Assembly (NCBI RefSeq): GCF_001643375.1 | Contig: NZ_LSHB01000004.1 | Location: 1-64,000 of the forward strand | From: Chryseobacterium sp. FP211-J200 | GTDB taxonomy: Bacteria > Bacteroidota > Bacteroidia > Flavobacteriales > Weeksellaceae | Length of the DNA: 64,000 nt | Direction: 5' to 3' | Shown here: positions 1 to 8,600 of the stretch, piece by piece | How the letters are laid out: each line of letters starts with the position of its first letter | How positions within the stretch are numbered: the first letter of the stretch is position 1 | Notes under the pieces: model-generated | Told to the model about the DNA's origin: nothing | The model's input: the letters and a program-made list of their open reading frames with translations, nothing else | Database searches by the model: none | Position numbers and translations under genes: made by a program

Positions 1-151
1 AATAATGCACTACGAGTGTTTTCAGATTATTTTTAATAAATCATGTAATTTGACCCCTTTGTTTTATGGGTTTGAATTAAAAATAATATAAAAATTAATA
101 AAATAACCCTTTTAAATTTATATATTAGTTTAATTAATGTAAAACTGTCAT
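1..151. other. AT-rich upstream region
   Basis: Very AT-rich sequence before the first gene. No gene, repeat or clear TAnnTTTG promoter box was found. It presumably holds the promoter of the ATP-grasp operon, but I cannot place it. Confidence 0.4.
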
Positions 152-1594
152 ATGACTGGAGATCTATTGAACCATTATCGACCATTGGAAAACGTTTTTG
201 ATGAGATGATGTCCGAGGCGTTTATTAGGAAGCACTATCAGGAATTTATCCGTTCGTTTGAGAAACTGGATGTTTCCGAAATGGACCAGAAAAGTGAACT
301 GGCCAAAAAACTTTTTATGACGCAGGGCATCACTTTCACTGTTTATAATGACGGCGAAGGTATCGAGAAAATATTTCCTTTTGATATCGTTCCCAGGATC
401 ATCCAGTCGGCAGAGTGGGAATTTATAGAAAACGGGATCAAGCAACGTTTGAAAGCTTTGAATATATTTCTGAAGGACGTTTATCATCAGCAATTCATTT
501 TAAAAGATGAGATCATTCCATCGTCATTAATATACAGCTGTCCGAATTATCTTCGGGAAATGATCAATGTGGATGTCCCTTTTGATATCTACACCCACAT
601 CAGCGGAATCGACCTGATCAGAGACAACGACGGAAGTTATTATGTTTTGGAAGATAATCTCAGGACGCCTTCGGGAGTAAGTTATATGCTCGAGAACCGC
701 AAAATGAGTTACCGACTTTTCCCCAATATTTTGCCGAACATCAAAGTAAAACAAGTCAATAATTATCCTGATCTATTAATTAAAAATCTACTCTCACTCG
801 GAAGACAGATCAGTGCGAAACCAAATGTCGTTCTTCTCACACCAGGAATCTACAATTCCGCTTATTTTGAACACACGACTTTAGCGAGATTAATGGGAAT
901 CGAATTGGTAGAGGGTCGCGATCTTGTGATCCAGAATCATATGGTCTATATGAAAACGACGAAAGGACTCAAAAAAGTGGATGTCATCTATAGAAGAGTT
1001 GATGACGAGTTTTTGGATCCATTGGTCTTTCAAAAAACGAGTGTTCTAGGTGTTCCAGGATTGTATCATTCTTACAGAAAAGGAAATGTGGTCATCGTGA
1101 ATGCAATGGGAAATGGTGTTGCCGATGACAAAGCGATCTATTCTTACGTTCCCGATATGATCCGATATTATCTAGGCGAAGAACCACTCCTGAAAAGCGT
1201 TCCAACTTACCGAATGGAAAATATGGACGAACGGAAATTCGCTATCGAGAATATGGATAAAATGGTCATCAAAAAAACCAACGAAAGTGGCGGTTACGGA
1301 ATGCTGATCGGCGACGTTGCAACTGACGAGGAAATCGCAGAATTCACAAAACAGATCAACCTGAATCCAAGAAATTACATAGCCCAGCCAATTATTAAGC
1401 TATCAACTTCGCCGTGTTATATCAATGGTGTTTTGCAACCAAGACGAGTGGATCTGCGTCCTTTTGCTTTGTACGGCCCAGACGGAATCGATATCGTTCC
1501 CGGTGGATTGACGCGAGTGGCGATGAAGGAAGGTTCCATCGTCGTAAATTCCTCACAAGGTGGCGGAAGTAAAGATACTTGGGTCGTAGATTAA
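152..1594 (+). CDS. Circularly permuted ATP-grasp protein (DUF404/DUF407 type)
   Basis: The 480-residue cytoplasmic protein has the features of the circularly permuted ATP-grasp type 2 family: YRRVDDEF near residue 280, a Lys-Lys plus glycine-rich ESGGYGM loop near 376-384, VDLRPFALYG near 433-442, and a C-terminal NSSQGGGSKDTW block. The family is predicted from genome context to form amide bonds, probably on a peptide or amino acid substrate; the reaction is unknown. It is followed 45 nt later by an alpha-E protein and then by a transglutaminase-like protein, which is the classic family neighbourhood and supports one operon. The ATG at 152 gives the expected length and N-terminus. The family call is firm; the function is not. 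Confidence 0.93.
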   Translation: MTGDLLNHYRPLENVFDEMMSEAFIRKHYQEFIRSFEKLDVSEMDQKSELAKKLFMTQGITFTVYNDGEGIEKIFPFDIVPRIIQSAEWEFIENGIKQRLKALNIFLKDVYHQQFILKDEIIPSSLIYSCPNYLREMINVDVPFDIYTHISGIDLIRDNDGSYYVLEDNLRTPSGVSYMLENRKMSYRLFPNILPNIKVKQVNNYPDLLIKNLLSLGRQISAKPNVVLLTPGIYNSAYFEHTTLARLMGIELVEGRDLVIQNHMVYMKTTKGLKKVDVIYRRVDDEFLDPLVFQKTSVLGVPGLYHSYRKGNVVIVNAMGNGVADDKAIYSYVPDMIRYYLGEEPLLKSVPTYRMENMDERKFAIENMDKMVIKKTNESGGYGMLIGDVATDEEIAEFTKQINLNPRNYIAQPIIKLSTSPCYINGVLQPRRVDLRPFALYGPDGIDIVPGGLTRVAMKEGSIVVNSSQGGGSKDTWVVD

Positions 1595-1639
1595 ATTATA
1601 ATGATGAATTATTTTTCTTAAAAACAAAAACTCAGAAAA

Positions 1640-2569
1640 ATGTTAAGTAGAGTTGCAGAGAATATCTTTTGGATGAGCCGTTATATGGAGCGGTCCAATT
1701 TCCAGATCAAAGTTTTTCATACCAGATATATCGCTTATCAGGACGGCGCTTCCACAGAAAGTTGGGAAAATTTTTGTGATGAATATCAAATTAAGGTCGA
1801 GGATAATGACCATAGTTTTGGGAATCTACTTTCCAAAGCACTTTTTGATATCGAAAATGATTCTTCTATCGCCAATAATATCTTCAGAGCGCGGGAAAAT
1901 GCGAGAAGTGCGCAGGATCATATCAACAAAGATGTTTGGCAATGTCTCAACGATTTTCACCATCAGATGAAGGATCAAAGTCTGATCCGACAAGCTAAAT
2001 ATGGCGACCCAATTAGTGTTTTCGATGCTTTGGTAAAGCAGGCGATGGTTTATTATGGCGTGATTGATAATTCTGTGGCGAGAGATTTTGGCTACTGTTT
2101 TATAGAGTTGGGGAAATATGTTGAAAGGATCCTGAACGGCATCAATCTTATCCGTAAACAATGGCTTTTGTACGGCGAGGACCTTTTGGATAATGATTAT
2201 TCCAGCTGGCGGTATTTTCTAAGTTCAGTCAGTGGTTATGATTTTTATCTTCGGAACAATCTGGGAATGATGGAAAAGGAAAGGATATTTTACCAGATCA
2301 TTTACGAGCCTTTGTTTCCAAATTCAATAGCTTACTGTCTTCAGGAGATTGAAAAATTTGCCAAGCATTTGCAAGCCAATAGCAATGCTGAGGAAAAGGA
2401 CGAATCTGTGGAATTCTTCATAGGGAAATGTATTGCGAATGTCCAGTTCACGAGACATCCTAGAAGCAGAGATGAAAAAATGCAATTTCTGGCGAAAATA
2501 GAATCCGATGTTTACGAAGTTGTGAATGTCTTTAATCAAAGTTTTTTCGGATTGATTCTGAAGATCTAA
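1640..2569 (+). CDS. Alpha-E domain protein (DUF403)
   Basis: The 309-residue protein opens with the typical alpha-E start (LSRVAENIFWMSRYMERS) and is predicted almost entirely helical. No catalytic motif is visible. Alpha-E proteins are encoded next to circularly permuted ATP-grasp proteins and transglutaminase-like proteases and are predicted to act with them in making or processing a peptide-like product, with no biochemical proof known to me. It lies 45 nt after the ATP-grasp gene and 66 nt before the transglutaminase gene on the same strand, so cotranscription is likely. Confidence 0.92.
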   Translation: MLSRVAENIFWMSRYMERSNFQIKVFHTRYIAYQDGASTESWENFCDEYQIKVEDNDHSFGNLLSKALFDIENDSSIANNIFRARENARSAQDHINKDVWQCLNDFHHQMKDQSLIRQAKYGDPISVFDALVKQAMVYYGVIDNSVARDFGYCFIELGKYVERILNGINLIRKQWLLYGEDLLDNDYSSWRYFLSSVSGYDFYLRNNLGMMEKERIFYQIIYEPLFPNSIAYCLQEIEKFAKHLQANSNAEEKDESVEFFIGKCIANVQFTRHPRSRDEKMQFLAKIESDVYEVVNVFNQSFFGLILKI

Positions 2570-2635
2570 TAGTTAAAATACTCACAAATAGCAATTAATC
2601 ATTTATCACTTATCAACCATCAATTATTAATAAAA

Positions 2636-3625
2636 ATGCCAGTTTTCAACGTTTTACATATTACAAAATACCAATATCCATCGCCTGTTACAGATAGTGC
2701 CAATCAAATTATCCTGTCGCCTTTGAGTAATGATTTTCAGGAAGTCATCAGTCAGAAATTGAGCCTTTTTCCAAACGTTAAACTTGATTTTTACTTTGAT
2801 TTTTTCACTAATAAAGTTGGCGTATTTACAATCGTAGAACCTCATAATTTTCTGGAGATCAAATCAGAGTTGGTCGTGGAAACTTATCCGATAGAGCTGC
2901 CAATCATCGATATGGATGTCATAACGCAATGGGAAGATGTGAAGGAACAAAGTCAGGTGTTTCCTTATGTGGATTTTGTTCGTCAGGAAAAGATTGAAAG
3001 CAAAGATGAGATTTTCGAAGCGGTGAGAAATATTGCAAAACCAGAATTGTCTGTGATGGAAACCACGACAGAACTCTCCACTTACATTTATGAGAATTTT
3101 GCCTACAAACAAGGCGTCACAGATTATGAAACAGAAATTGATGAAATCTGGAAACTTAAAGCCGGCGTTTGTCAGGATTTCGCCCATTTGCTTTTGGCGA
3201 TGTTGAGAATGTTAGGCGTTCCTTCTCGATACGTGAGTGGATATATTAGCCCAAGTAATCAGGAACTTAGAGGTGAAGGCGCAACGCACGCTTGGGTCGA
3301 AGTTTATATTCCGGGTTATGGCTGGCTGGGAAATGACCCTACGAATAATTGCTGGGTAAGCGATCGTCATATCAAAATTGCGATCGGAAGAGATTTCAAC
3401 GATTGTACACCTGTGAAAGGAACTTACAAAGGTCTTTCCAATCACATTCTCAGCGTTTCCGTCATCATCACCAATGAAAATACCAAAGAAAAAACCAGTT
3501 TGCCGATTGTGCCAATGTATGTGAGGGAAAATCCAAAAGTGATAGAGCAGACTTTGGATAATAATTCTTACCGCCGATTTTTGGAAATTCAGCAACAACA
3601 GCAACAACAGCAGCAACAGCAATAA
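2636..3625 (+). CDS. Transglutaminase-like cysteine protease with polyglutamine tail
   Basis: A 329-residue transglutaminase-superfamily protein with an N-terminal bacterial transglutaminase-associated region followed by the core. The catalytic triad is visible: Cys179 in GVCQDFAH, His218 in ATHAWVEV and Asp234 in NDPTNN. Bacterial members next to ATP-grasp/alpha-E genes are predicted proteases or amidotransferases acting on the peptide product. There is no signal peptide, so it is probably cytoplasmic. The C-terminus is a run of 11 glutamines encoded by mixed CAA and CAG codons just before the stop, which is unusual because glutamine side chains are the substrates of true transglutaminases. 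It is the third gene of the ATP-grasp operon. Confidence 0.93.
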   Translation: MPVFNVLHITKYQYPSPVTDSANQIILSPLSNDFQEVISQKLSLFPNVKLDFYFDFFTNKVGVFTIVEPHNFLEIKSELVVETYPIELPIIDMDVITQWEDVKEQSQVFPYVDFVRQEKIESKDEIFEAVRNIAKPELSVMETTTELSTYIYENFAYKQGVTDYETEIDEIWKLKAGVCQDFAHLLLAMLRMLGVPSRYVSGYISPSNQELRGEGATHAWVEVYIPGYGWLGNDPTNNCWVSDRHIKIAIGRDFNDCTPVKGTYKGLSNHILSVSVIITNENTKEKTSLPIVPMYVRENPKVIEQTLDNNSYRRFLEIQQQQQQQQQQQ

Positions 3626-3643
3626 TTTGAACATTAGAATCTG

Positions 3644-3651
3644 TAATTTTG
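3644..3651 (+). promoter_or_regulatory. Promoter -7 box for the VanZ-like gene
   Basis: TAATTTTG matches the Bacteroidetes -7 consensus TAnnTTTG. The predicted start of transcription (about 4 nt downstream) falls about 2 nt before the ATG at 3657, implying a leaderless mRNA. No good -33 TTTG is present at the right distance. Confidence 0.5.
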
Positions 3652-3656
3652 CAGAG

Positions 3657-4070
3657 ATGTTCCAGAAATTTTATAAAATTACAATTCCGTTTTACACCAT
3701 TTTTCTGTTGTATCTGATGTTTTTCGGATTCGGGAGAAGTCAGTATGATTTTAATATTGTAAGACTTTCACCGCTTGTTTCGACTTTTAGCTTTGTGAAG
3801 GAAACGATTCTGTGGAAAACGATTGTCATCAATGTTTTCGGGAATATAATCATGTTTACACCTTTTGGGTTTCTAGGAATTATCTTTCCGAAACTCAACG
3901 ATTTTAAAGCTTTGATCATCAACTTTCTTTTCGCAATAATTCTGATAGAAAGTCTCCAATATTTCACACGACTCGGTGTTTTCGATATTGATGATATCAT
4001 TCTGAATACCGTTGGCGTTGCAATTGGGTTTTGGATTTACAGAATCTGGGCTTCGAGAGCCTCAGACTGA
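3657..4070 (+). CDS. VanZ-like family membrane protein
   Basis: A 137-residue integral membrane protein with about four hydrophobic segments and VanZ-family motifs: NVFGNIIMFTPFGFLG in the middle and IESLQYFTRLGVFDIDDIIL followed by NTVGVAIGF at the C-terminus. VanZ-like proteins are common, and one member raises teicoplanin resistance; the general function is unknown. An upstream in-frame TTG at 3627 would lengthen it by ten residues, but the ATG at 3657 gives a better membrane-protein start and sits just behind a promoter box. It follows the transglutaminase gene by 31 nt. Confidence 0.87.
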   Translation: MFQKFYKITIPFYTIFLLYLMFFGFGRSQYDFNIVRLSPLVSTFSFVKETILWKTIVINVFGNIIMFTPFGFLGIIFPKLNDFKALIINFLFAIILIESLQYFTRLGVFDIDDIILNTVGVAIGFWIYRIWASRASD

Positions 4071-4110
4071 CACACTCGAATTCTCCGACTCTCAAACTCT
4101 CTAACTTAAT

Positions 4111-4914
4111 CTATTTATTCAATTCCTTAGCACGATTTTCCGCAGCCAAGATTCCTTTTGTCAATATTGATTTCAATTCGTTTTCTTCAAAAGTTTTGAG
4201 CGCAGCTTCTGTTGTTCCGCCTTTGGATGCGACGTCTTTGATCAATTCTTCCAAAGATTTATCAGAATTATTGATAAGGTGATAAGCGCCCAACATTGTT
4301 TGTTTTACGAATAATTTCGACAGATTTTCATCGATTCCCATTTCGGTCCCGGCTTTTATCATCGCATCGATGATGTAATAGAAATACGCAGGTCCGCTTC
4401 CAGAAAGTGCCGTTACACCGTCCAAAAGGCTCTCATCTTCCAAATAAACTGAACGTCCTGTCGAATTCAATAATCGTTCGACATTCATTAATTCTGAGAA
4501 AGAAATTCCGTCTGCAGCCGTGTAACCCGTGATTCCCATTCCCAAAAGCGTAGGGGAATTTGGCATTGCTCGAACCACGAATTTATGATTCAAAAGTTTC
4601 TGAATTTTTTCGATAGAAATTCCCGCCATTATCGATAAAACCAAAGATTTTTCTGAAATTTTGAAAGGCAAATTTTCCGCAACGAAAGTAAAATCCTGAG
4701 GTTTCACAGCGATGATAATCAAATCGGCCTCCAGATTTTTGATTTCCTCAAAAGTTGAGATCTCCGAGTCGGGGAAAGATTCTTTTATTTTGGATTTTTT
4801 GTTCTCATTTCTGGTGATGAGGTGGAGGTTTTGCGGTTTTATCAATTCATATTTCAAGAACGACCTTGAAAACGAAATGCCCATATTTCCGGCTCCTAAA
4901 ACTGCGATTTTCAT
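4111..4914 (-). CDS. proC: Pyrroline-5-carboxylate reductase
   Basis: This 267-residue enzyme reduces 1-pyrroline-5-carboxylate to proline with NAD(P)H, the last step of proline synthesis, in the cytoplasm. The N-terminal Rossmann motif VLGAGNMG lies at residues 5-12. The family signature (LSGSGPAYFYYIIDAMIKAG) sits near residues 160-185, and GGTTEAAL near the C-terminus completes the P5CR dimerisation domain. Length is typical. It converges with the VanZ-like gene and is preceded on the minus strand by the DsbA-family gene 24 nt away, so the two may be cotranscribed. Confidence 0.96.
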   Translation of the reverse strand: MKIAVLGAGNMGISFSRSFLKYELIKPQNLHLITRNENKKSKIKESFPDSEISTFEEIKNLEADLIIIAVKPQDFTFVAENLPFKISEKSLVLSIMAGISIEKIQKLLNHKFVVRAMPNSPTLLGMGITGYTAADGISFSELMNVERLLNSTGRSVYLEDESLLDGVTALSGSGPAYFYYIIDAMIKAGTEMGIDENLSKLFVKQTMLGAYHLINNSDKSLEELIKDVASKGGTTEAALKTFEENELKSILTKGILAAENRAKELNK

Positions 4915-4938
4915 AGTTGTGTTTTTTGTTTTTATTGA

Positions 4939-5640
4939 TTAGCAATTTCCTTCCACGTCGCAGGAATCGCCTTCTTCAATGATTTTTAATTTGGAATCGT
5001 TTTCAGAAAATTCTGTCCAGCTTTTTTCCAGAACTTCGGAAAATAAATGTGTTGGCTGAGCTCCGGAAATCGCATATTTTTGATTGAATACAAAAAACGG
5101 AACACCTCGGATTCCAAGATTTGAAGCTTCGGTAATGTCATTATTTACTAACTCTGATAATTCTTTGGATTGTAGAGATTTTGCTATTTCATCTTTTGAA
5201 AATCCCATTTTTTCTCCGATTTCAGAAAGTACTTCAACATCATCAATGTCTTTTCCTAGTTTGAAATAAGCTTCGAAAAGAAGTTCTTCCATTTCGTCAG
5301 CTTTTCCTTTTTCTTTCGCGAATTGAACCAGCATTTGACTTTTGAAAGAATTAGAAACTTTCACTTCATCAAAATTAAAATCGATGCCGGCATTTTTCCC
5401 AGATTGAATCAGATTTTCGTGCATTTGCATAATTTGAGCCATCGGAAAACCTTTGACCTCAGATAGATATTCGTAATGATTTTTGCTCAAATCGGTTTTC
5501 ATATTTGGATCCAATTGAAACGAATGCCAATTGACCACGACTTTATCATTCTGAGAAAACTTTTGAAGTGCTTTCTCAAAATTTCTTTTTCCGATGAAAC
5601 AAAACGGACAACGTGTGTCGCTCCAAATATCTACTTTCAT
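4939..5640 (-). CDS. DsbA-family oxidoreductase (FrnE-like)
   Basis: A 233-residue thioredoxin-fold protein of the DsbA/FrnE type with a CPFC redox motif at residues 11-14 and the cis-proline loop RGVPFFVF in the C-terminal third, with the helical insertion between them. No signal peptide is present, so unlike DsbA it should act in the cytoplasm, perhaps as a thiol-disulfide oxidoreductase or a glutathione-S-transferase-like isomerase. It ends with a second Cys pair (CDVEGNC), as in some FrnE proteins that carry a second redox site. Its start lies 10 nt from the murB stop on the same strand. Confidence 0.92.
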   Translation of the reverse strand: MKVDIWSDTRCPFCFIGKRNFEKALQKFSQNDKVVVNWHSFQLDPNMKTDLSKNHYEYLSEVKGFPMAQIMQMHENLIQSGKNAGIDFNFDEVKVSNSFKSQMLVQFAKEKGKADEMEELLFEAYFKLGKDIDDVEVLSEIGEKMGFSKDEIAKSLQSKELSELVNNDITEASNLGIRGVPFFVFNQKYAISGAQPTHLFSEVLEKSWTEFSENDSKLKIIEEGDSCDVEGNC

Positions 5641-5650
5641 TTTTTATGTT

Positions 5651-6667
5651 TTAAATAATATTCACTTCCCGCTCCAGCTCAATCCCATATTTTTCCTTCA
5701 CAGAATCAATAATCATGGTAGAGAAATCGAAAATCTCTTTTCCAGTGGCGTTTCCCGTAGCGTTGATAATGACCAAAGCTTGCAATTTATGCGAAGCTAC
5801 ATTTCCGATTTGCTTGCCTTTCCAGCCACATTGTTCTATCAGCCAACCTGCAGGAACTTTCACCAAGTCGCCGCTTGGATAACCCGGGATATTTTCAAAT
5901 TTCTGTTTTAAAGTTTCATATTGAGCGAGCGGAATTGTTGGGTTTTTGAAAAAACTCCCGGCATTACCGATTTCTTTAGGGTCTGGCAATTTGCTTTGTC
6001 TGATATTGATAACCGCCTTGGAAACATCTTGGATAGTAGGATTGATGATTTCCATGTTTTCCAATTCCGATTGGATGGCGCCGTATTCGACATCGATCCT
6101 GTGGGTTTTTGTGGTCAATCGGAAAGTCACTTCCAAAATGACATATTTCCCTTTTCCTTCCTGCTTGAAAATCGAATCTCTGTAGCCAAATCTGCATTTG
6201 TCAAGGTCAAATATTTCCATTTCCAAAGTTTCCAGATTCAGCACTTTACAAGACTCAAAAATATCTTTGATCTCGGTTCCGTAAGCACCAATATTTTGCA
6301 TCGGCGAAGTTCCGACGTTCCCTGGGATCAATGATAGATTTTCCAATCCACCATAATTTTTCTCCAAGCAGAAAATTACGAATTGATGCCAGTTTTCGCC
6401 AGCGTTTGCAGTGACAAAAACTTCATTATCATTAATGATCTGCTCGGTAATTCCCTTCAGATTCAACCGAATTGCCAAACCTTCAAAATTTTTTGTCAGA
6501 AGCAAGTTGCTACCGCCACCTAAGAAGAGCAAGGGATTTTGAGGATTGGAGTGTTTTAGAACTTCTGTAAGTTGTTCTGCGGAATTGACTTCGGCAAAAT
6601 ATCTTGCATCAGCATCTACGCCAAATGTATTGTAAGATTTAAGAGAAACTTTTTCTTGAATTGTCAT
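5651..6667 (-). CDS. murB: UDP-N-acetylenolpyruvoylglucosamine reductase
   Basis: This 338-residue flavoenzyme reduces UDP-GlcNAc-enolpyruvate to UDP-MurNAc in peptidoglycan synthesis. FAD-binding blocks are visible (LFLGGGSNLLLT; IPGNVGTSPMQNIGAYG), with the substrate-binding YRDSIFK and the active-site serine in GNAGSFFKNP. The C-terminal PAGWLIEQCGWKG region is also typical, and the length fits the type I (E. coli-like) form. Its ATG overlaps the stop of the upstream lipoprotein gene in a TAATG arrangement, suggesting translational coupling. Confidence 0.97.
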   Translation of the reverse strand: MTIQEKVSLKSYNTFGVDADARYFAEVNSAEQLTEVLKHSNPQNPLLFLGGGSNLLLTKNFEGLAIRLNLKGITEQIINDNEVFVTANAGENWHQFVIFCLEKNYGGLENLSLIPGNVGTSPMQNIGAYGTEIKDIFESCKVLNLETLEMEIFDLDKCRFGYRDSIFKQEGKGKYVILEVTFRLTTKTHRIDVEYGAIQSELENMEIINPTIQDVSKAVINIRQSKLPDPKEIGNAGSFFKNPTIPLAQYETLKQKFENIPGYPSGDLVKVPAGWLIEQCGWKGKQIGNVASHKLQALVIINATGNATGKEIFDFSTMIIDSVKEKYGIELEREVNII

Positions 6668-7116
6668 TATCTGTATTGAGGAAGTAGTTTTTCCAGATCG
6701 GTCTTTAGTTTTTCCAATTGTTTGTAACCAGGAGATTCGGCAGGAACGTTGTAGAATTCATATTCTTTAGAATCTGTTACGATGGTGAAGATCTGATCTG
6801 GACCGTCATAATGTCCACGTATTTCTCCACTTTGGGTTTTTTCCAAAAGTGAAATATCAAGTCCTGCCACCAATTTTGTCCAATCCTTCGGGTTTATTTT
6901 CTTTTTAAAACTTGGGAATTCCGCCGTTCTGCCACCTCTTGCAGATGATTCCAAAGAATCTTTTGTCGCATTGATCGATGTAGCACCACCTCGTCCCATC
7001 GTATGTCTGTACGAAACCGATTTGATGGCCGAAGTCGTTTGAGCAGTCGTTTTGCAACTTAGCAAAAAGAAAGTCAAAGCAGAAAGGACGAATCCAATTT
7101 TGATTATTTTCATCAT
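6667..7116 (-). CDS. Hypothetical lipoprotein
   Basis: A small secreted lipoprotein of about 149 residues. The N-terminus is a lipoprotein signal peptide with the lipobox FLLSC. The mature part carries a glycine/arginine-rich stretch and a C-terminal domain I do not recognise beyond resemblance to small uncharacterised flavobacterial lipoproteins. I chose the ATG at 7116 (7113 is equally possible) because an earlier in-frame start at 7161 would overlap the aminotransferase gene and bury the signal peptide. It sits between aspC-like and murB genes, and its stop overlaps the murB start. Confidence 0.8.
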   Translation of the reverse strand: MMKIIKIGFVLSALTFFLLSCKTTAQTTSAIKSVSYRHTMGRGGATSINATKDSLESSARGGRTAEFPSFKKKINPKDWTKLVAGLDISLLEKTQSGEIRGHYDGPDQIFTIVTDSKEYEFYNVPAESPGYKQLEKLKTDLEKLLPQYR

Positions 7117-7126
7117 TGTATTTTTT

Positions 7127-8329
7127 TTAATTAAATTCAGAATTGTATTGCGTGATTGCATCTTTTAGGATCTCCACACTTCTTTTCAGGTCTTCTTGTT
7201 TTAAAACGTAAGCGATTCTCACTTGTTTCTTTCCCAATTCAGGCTCGCTGTAGAAGCCACCCATTGGCGCAACCATAACGGTTTCGTTGTTGTTGGAATA
7301 ACTTTCCAAAAGCCATTGTGCAAATTTTTCTGTATCATCAACCGGCAATTCTACACCACAATAGAAGGCACCTTTTGGTTTCGGACAGATCACACCAGGA
7401 ATCTCATTCAATAATCCGACCAAAAGATCACGGCGCTGTTTGTATTCTTCTCTTACTTTTGCAATATATTCTGCATCGTTTTTGTGCGCGGCGGTTGCAG
7501 CGATCTGTCCCAAAAGAACTGGACTCAATCTTGCTTGGGCAAAAAGAATCGCAGCATCGTGGATTTTTTTGGAACGTGTGATCAAACAACCAATTCTCGC
7601 CCCACACATTGAGTATCTTTTGGATTCTGAATCGATGACGATGACGTTGTCTGCAACTTCTGGGAATTCGAACATGGAGATCTGTTTCTCGCCGTCGTAA
7701 ACATATTCTCTGTACACTTCGTCAGAAATAATGACGATATCGTGTTTTTTAGCGATCACAGCTAATTGTTCAAGTTCTTCTCTTGAATATAAATATCCAG
7801 TTGGATTTCCAGGATTACAGATGACAATTGCTCTCGTTTTATCTGTAATTCTTTTCTCAAATTCCTCGATTGCTGGCAAAGCAAATCCTGTATCGATAGT
7901 CGAAGGAACAGCAACGATATTGATGTTGAAAGTTCCTGCAAAACCATTGTAGTTCGCGTAATAAGGTTCAGGAATGATGATCTCATCACCATCATCACAA
8001 AGCGTGGAAATGGCAAAGTTCAAAGCTTCTGAACCGCCATTTGTCACGATGAAATTATCTGTTGTAAGGTCTGTGAATCCTAGAGAATGGTAATAATCTC
8101 TAAGCGCAGTTCTGTATTCCAAATTACCTTCGGAAAGTGCGTATTCGTAGATTTTTAGGTGGTTATTTTTGATTGCATCCAGCGCAGTTTCAGGTGTTTC
8201 GATATCGGGTTGACCAATGTTGAGATGATACACTTTGATTCCTTTTTGTTTTGCGGCTGTTGCAAATGGAACTAATTTTCTAACTGGAGACGCGGGCATA
8301 TGTTGAGCGCGCTGAGATATTTTCGGCAT
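7127..8329 (-). CDS. Pyridoxal phosphate-dependent aminotransferase (class I/II)
   Basis: A 400-residue fold-type I aminotransferase of the aspartate aminotransferase family. Diagnostic blocks are NPGNPTG (PLP-site Asn) in the middle, SDEVYREYVYDG, and the Schiff-base lysine in DSESKRYSMCGARIG. It probably moves the amino group of an amino acid to 2-oxoglutarate; the substrate (aspartate, aromatic or other) cannot be read from the sequence. It heads a minus-strand group with the lipoprotein and murB. The -7 box CAAAAATA (reverse complement TATTTTTG) at 8350-8357 lies 20 nt upstream of the start. Confidence 0.93.
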   Translation of the reverse strand: MPKISQRAQHMPASPVRKLVPFATAAKQKGIKVYHLNIGQPDIETPETALDAIKNNHLKIYEYALSEGNLEYRTALRDYYHSLGFTDLTTDNFIVTNGGSEALNFAISTLCDDGDEIIIPEPYYANYNGFAGTFNINIVAVPSTIDTGFALPAIEEFEKRITDKTRAIVICNPGNPTGYLYSREELEQLAVIAKKHDIVIISDEVYREYVYDGEKQISMFEFPEVADNVIVIDSESKRYSMCGARIGCLITRSKKIHDAAILFAQARLSPVLLGQIAATAAHKNDAEYIAKVREEYKQRRDLLVGLLNEIPGVICPKPKGAFYCGVELPVDDTEKFAQWLLESYSNNNETVMVAPMGGFYSEPELGKKQVRIAYVLKQEDLKRSVEILKDAITQYNSEFN

Positions 8330-8349
8330 TGTTTATTGACTTTGAGGTA

Positions 8350-8357
8350 CAAAAATA
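8350..8357 (-). promoter_or_regulatory. Promoter -7 box for the aminotransferase gene
   Basis: Read on the minus strand this is TATTTTTG, an exact TAnnTTTG match about 20 nt before the start codon at 8329. No convincing -33 element was seen. Confidence 0.45.
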
Positions 8358-8436
8358 GTGATTTTTTGGTTGTCAGTTGATAGTTTTCAAAATTCGAAAG
8401 AATGTGATTTGATGACAAATCGTGATTATGGCGAAG

Positions 8437-8543
8437 CTGCAGCCCGGCTTGAACGGAAATCCTTTTTTGCTTGGTCAATGCGTTCAACTAAACTGAAAAC
8501 GTGAGCAAAAAAGATTGGGAGTGGAAGACGGAAATAGCTGCCC
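8437..8543 (+). repeat. Dispersed palindromic element, copy A
   Basis: A 107-bp element between divergent genes. It opens with an AGCCCGGCTTGAACGGAAAT-type box, then a perfect 10-bp inverted repeat (8462-8471 with 8504-8513, CTTTTTTGCT/AGCAAAAAAG) around a 32-nt loop, and closes with a GCTGCCC box. A second copy with the same box order but a different, still perfectly paired stem lies on the minus strand at 16825-16961. I recall similar elements from other Bacteroidetes genomes, but their role is unknown to me. Confidence 0.7.
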
Positions 8544-8587
8544 AAAAAATTAACAAGTAAATGTTTCCTGTAATTTGAATCTTCAAT

Positions 8588-8595
8588 TATATTTG
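8588..8595 (+). promoter_or_regulatory. Promoter -7 box for the YiiX-like gene
   Basis: TATATTTG ends 5 nt before the ATG at 8601. Transcription would start about 2 nt before the ATG, so the mRNA is probably leaderless. Confidence 0.6.
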
Positions 8596-8600
8596 CAGCT

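Noticed and set aside
3212-3634. Minus-strand 140-residue frame with a polyleucine start
   Set aside because: It is the antisense shadow of the transglutaminase gene; the leucines come from reading the glutamine codons backwards.
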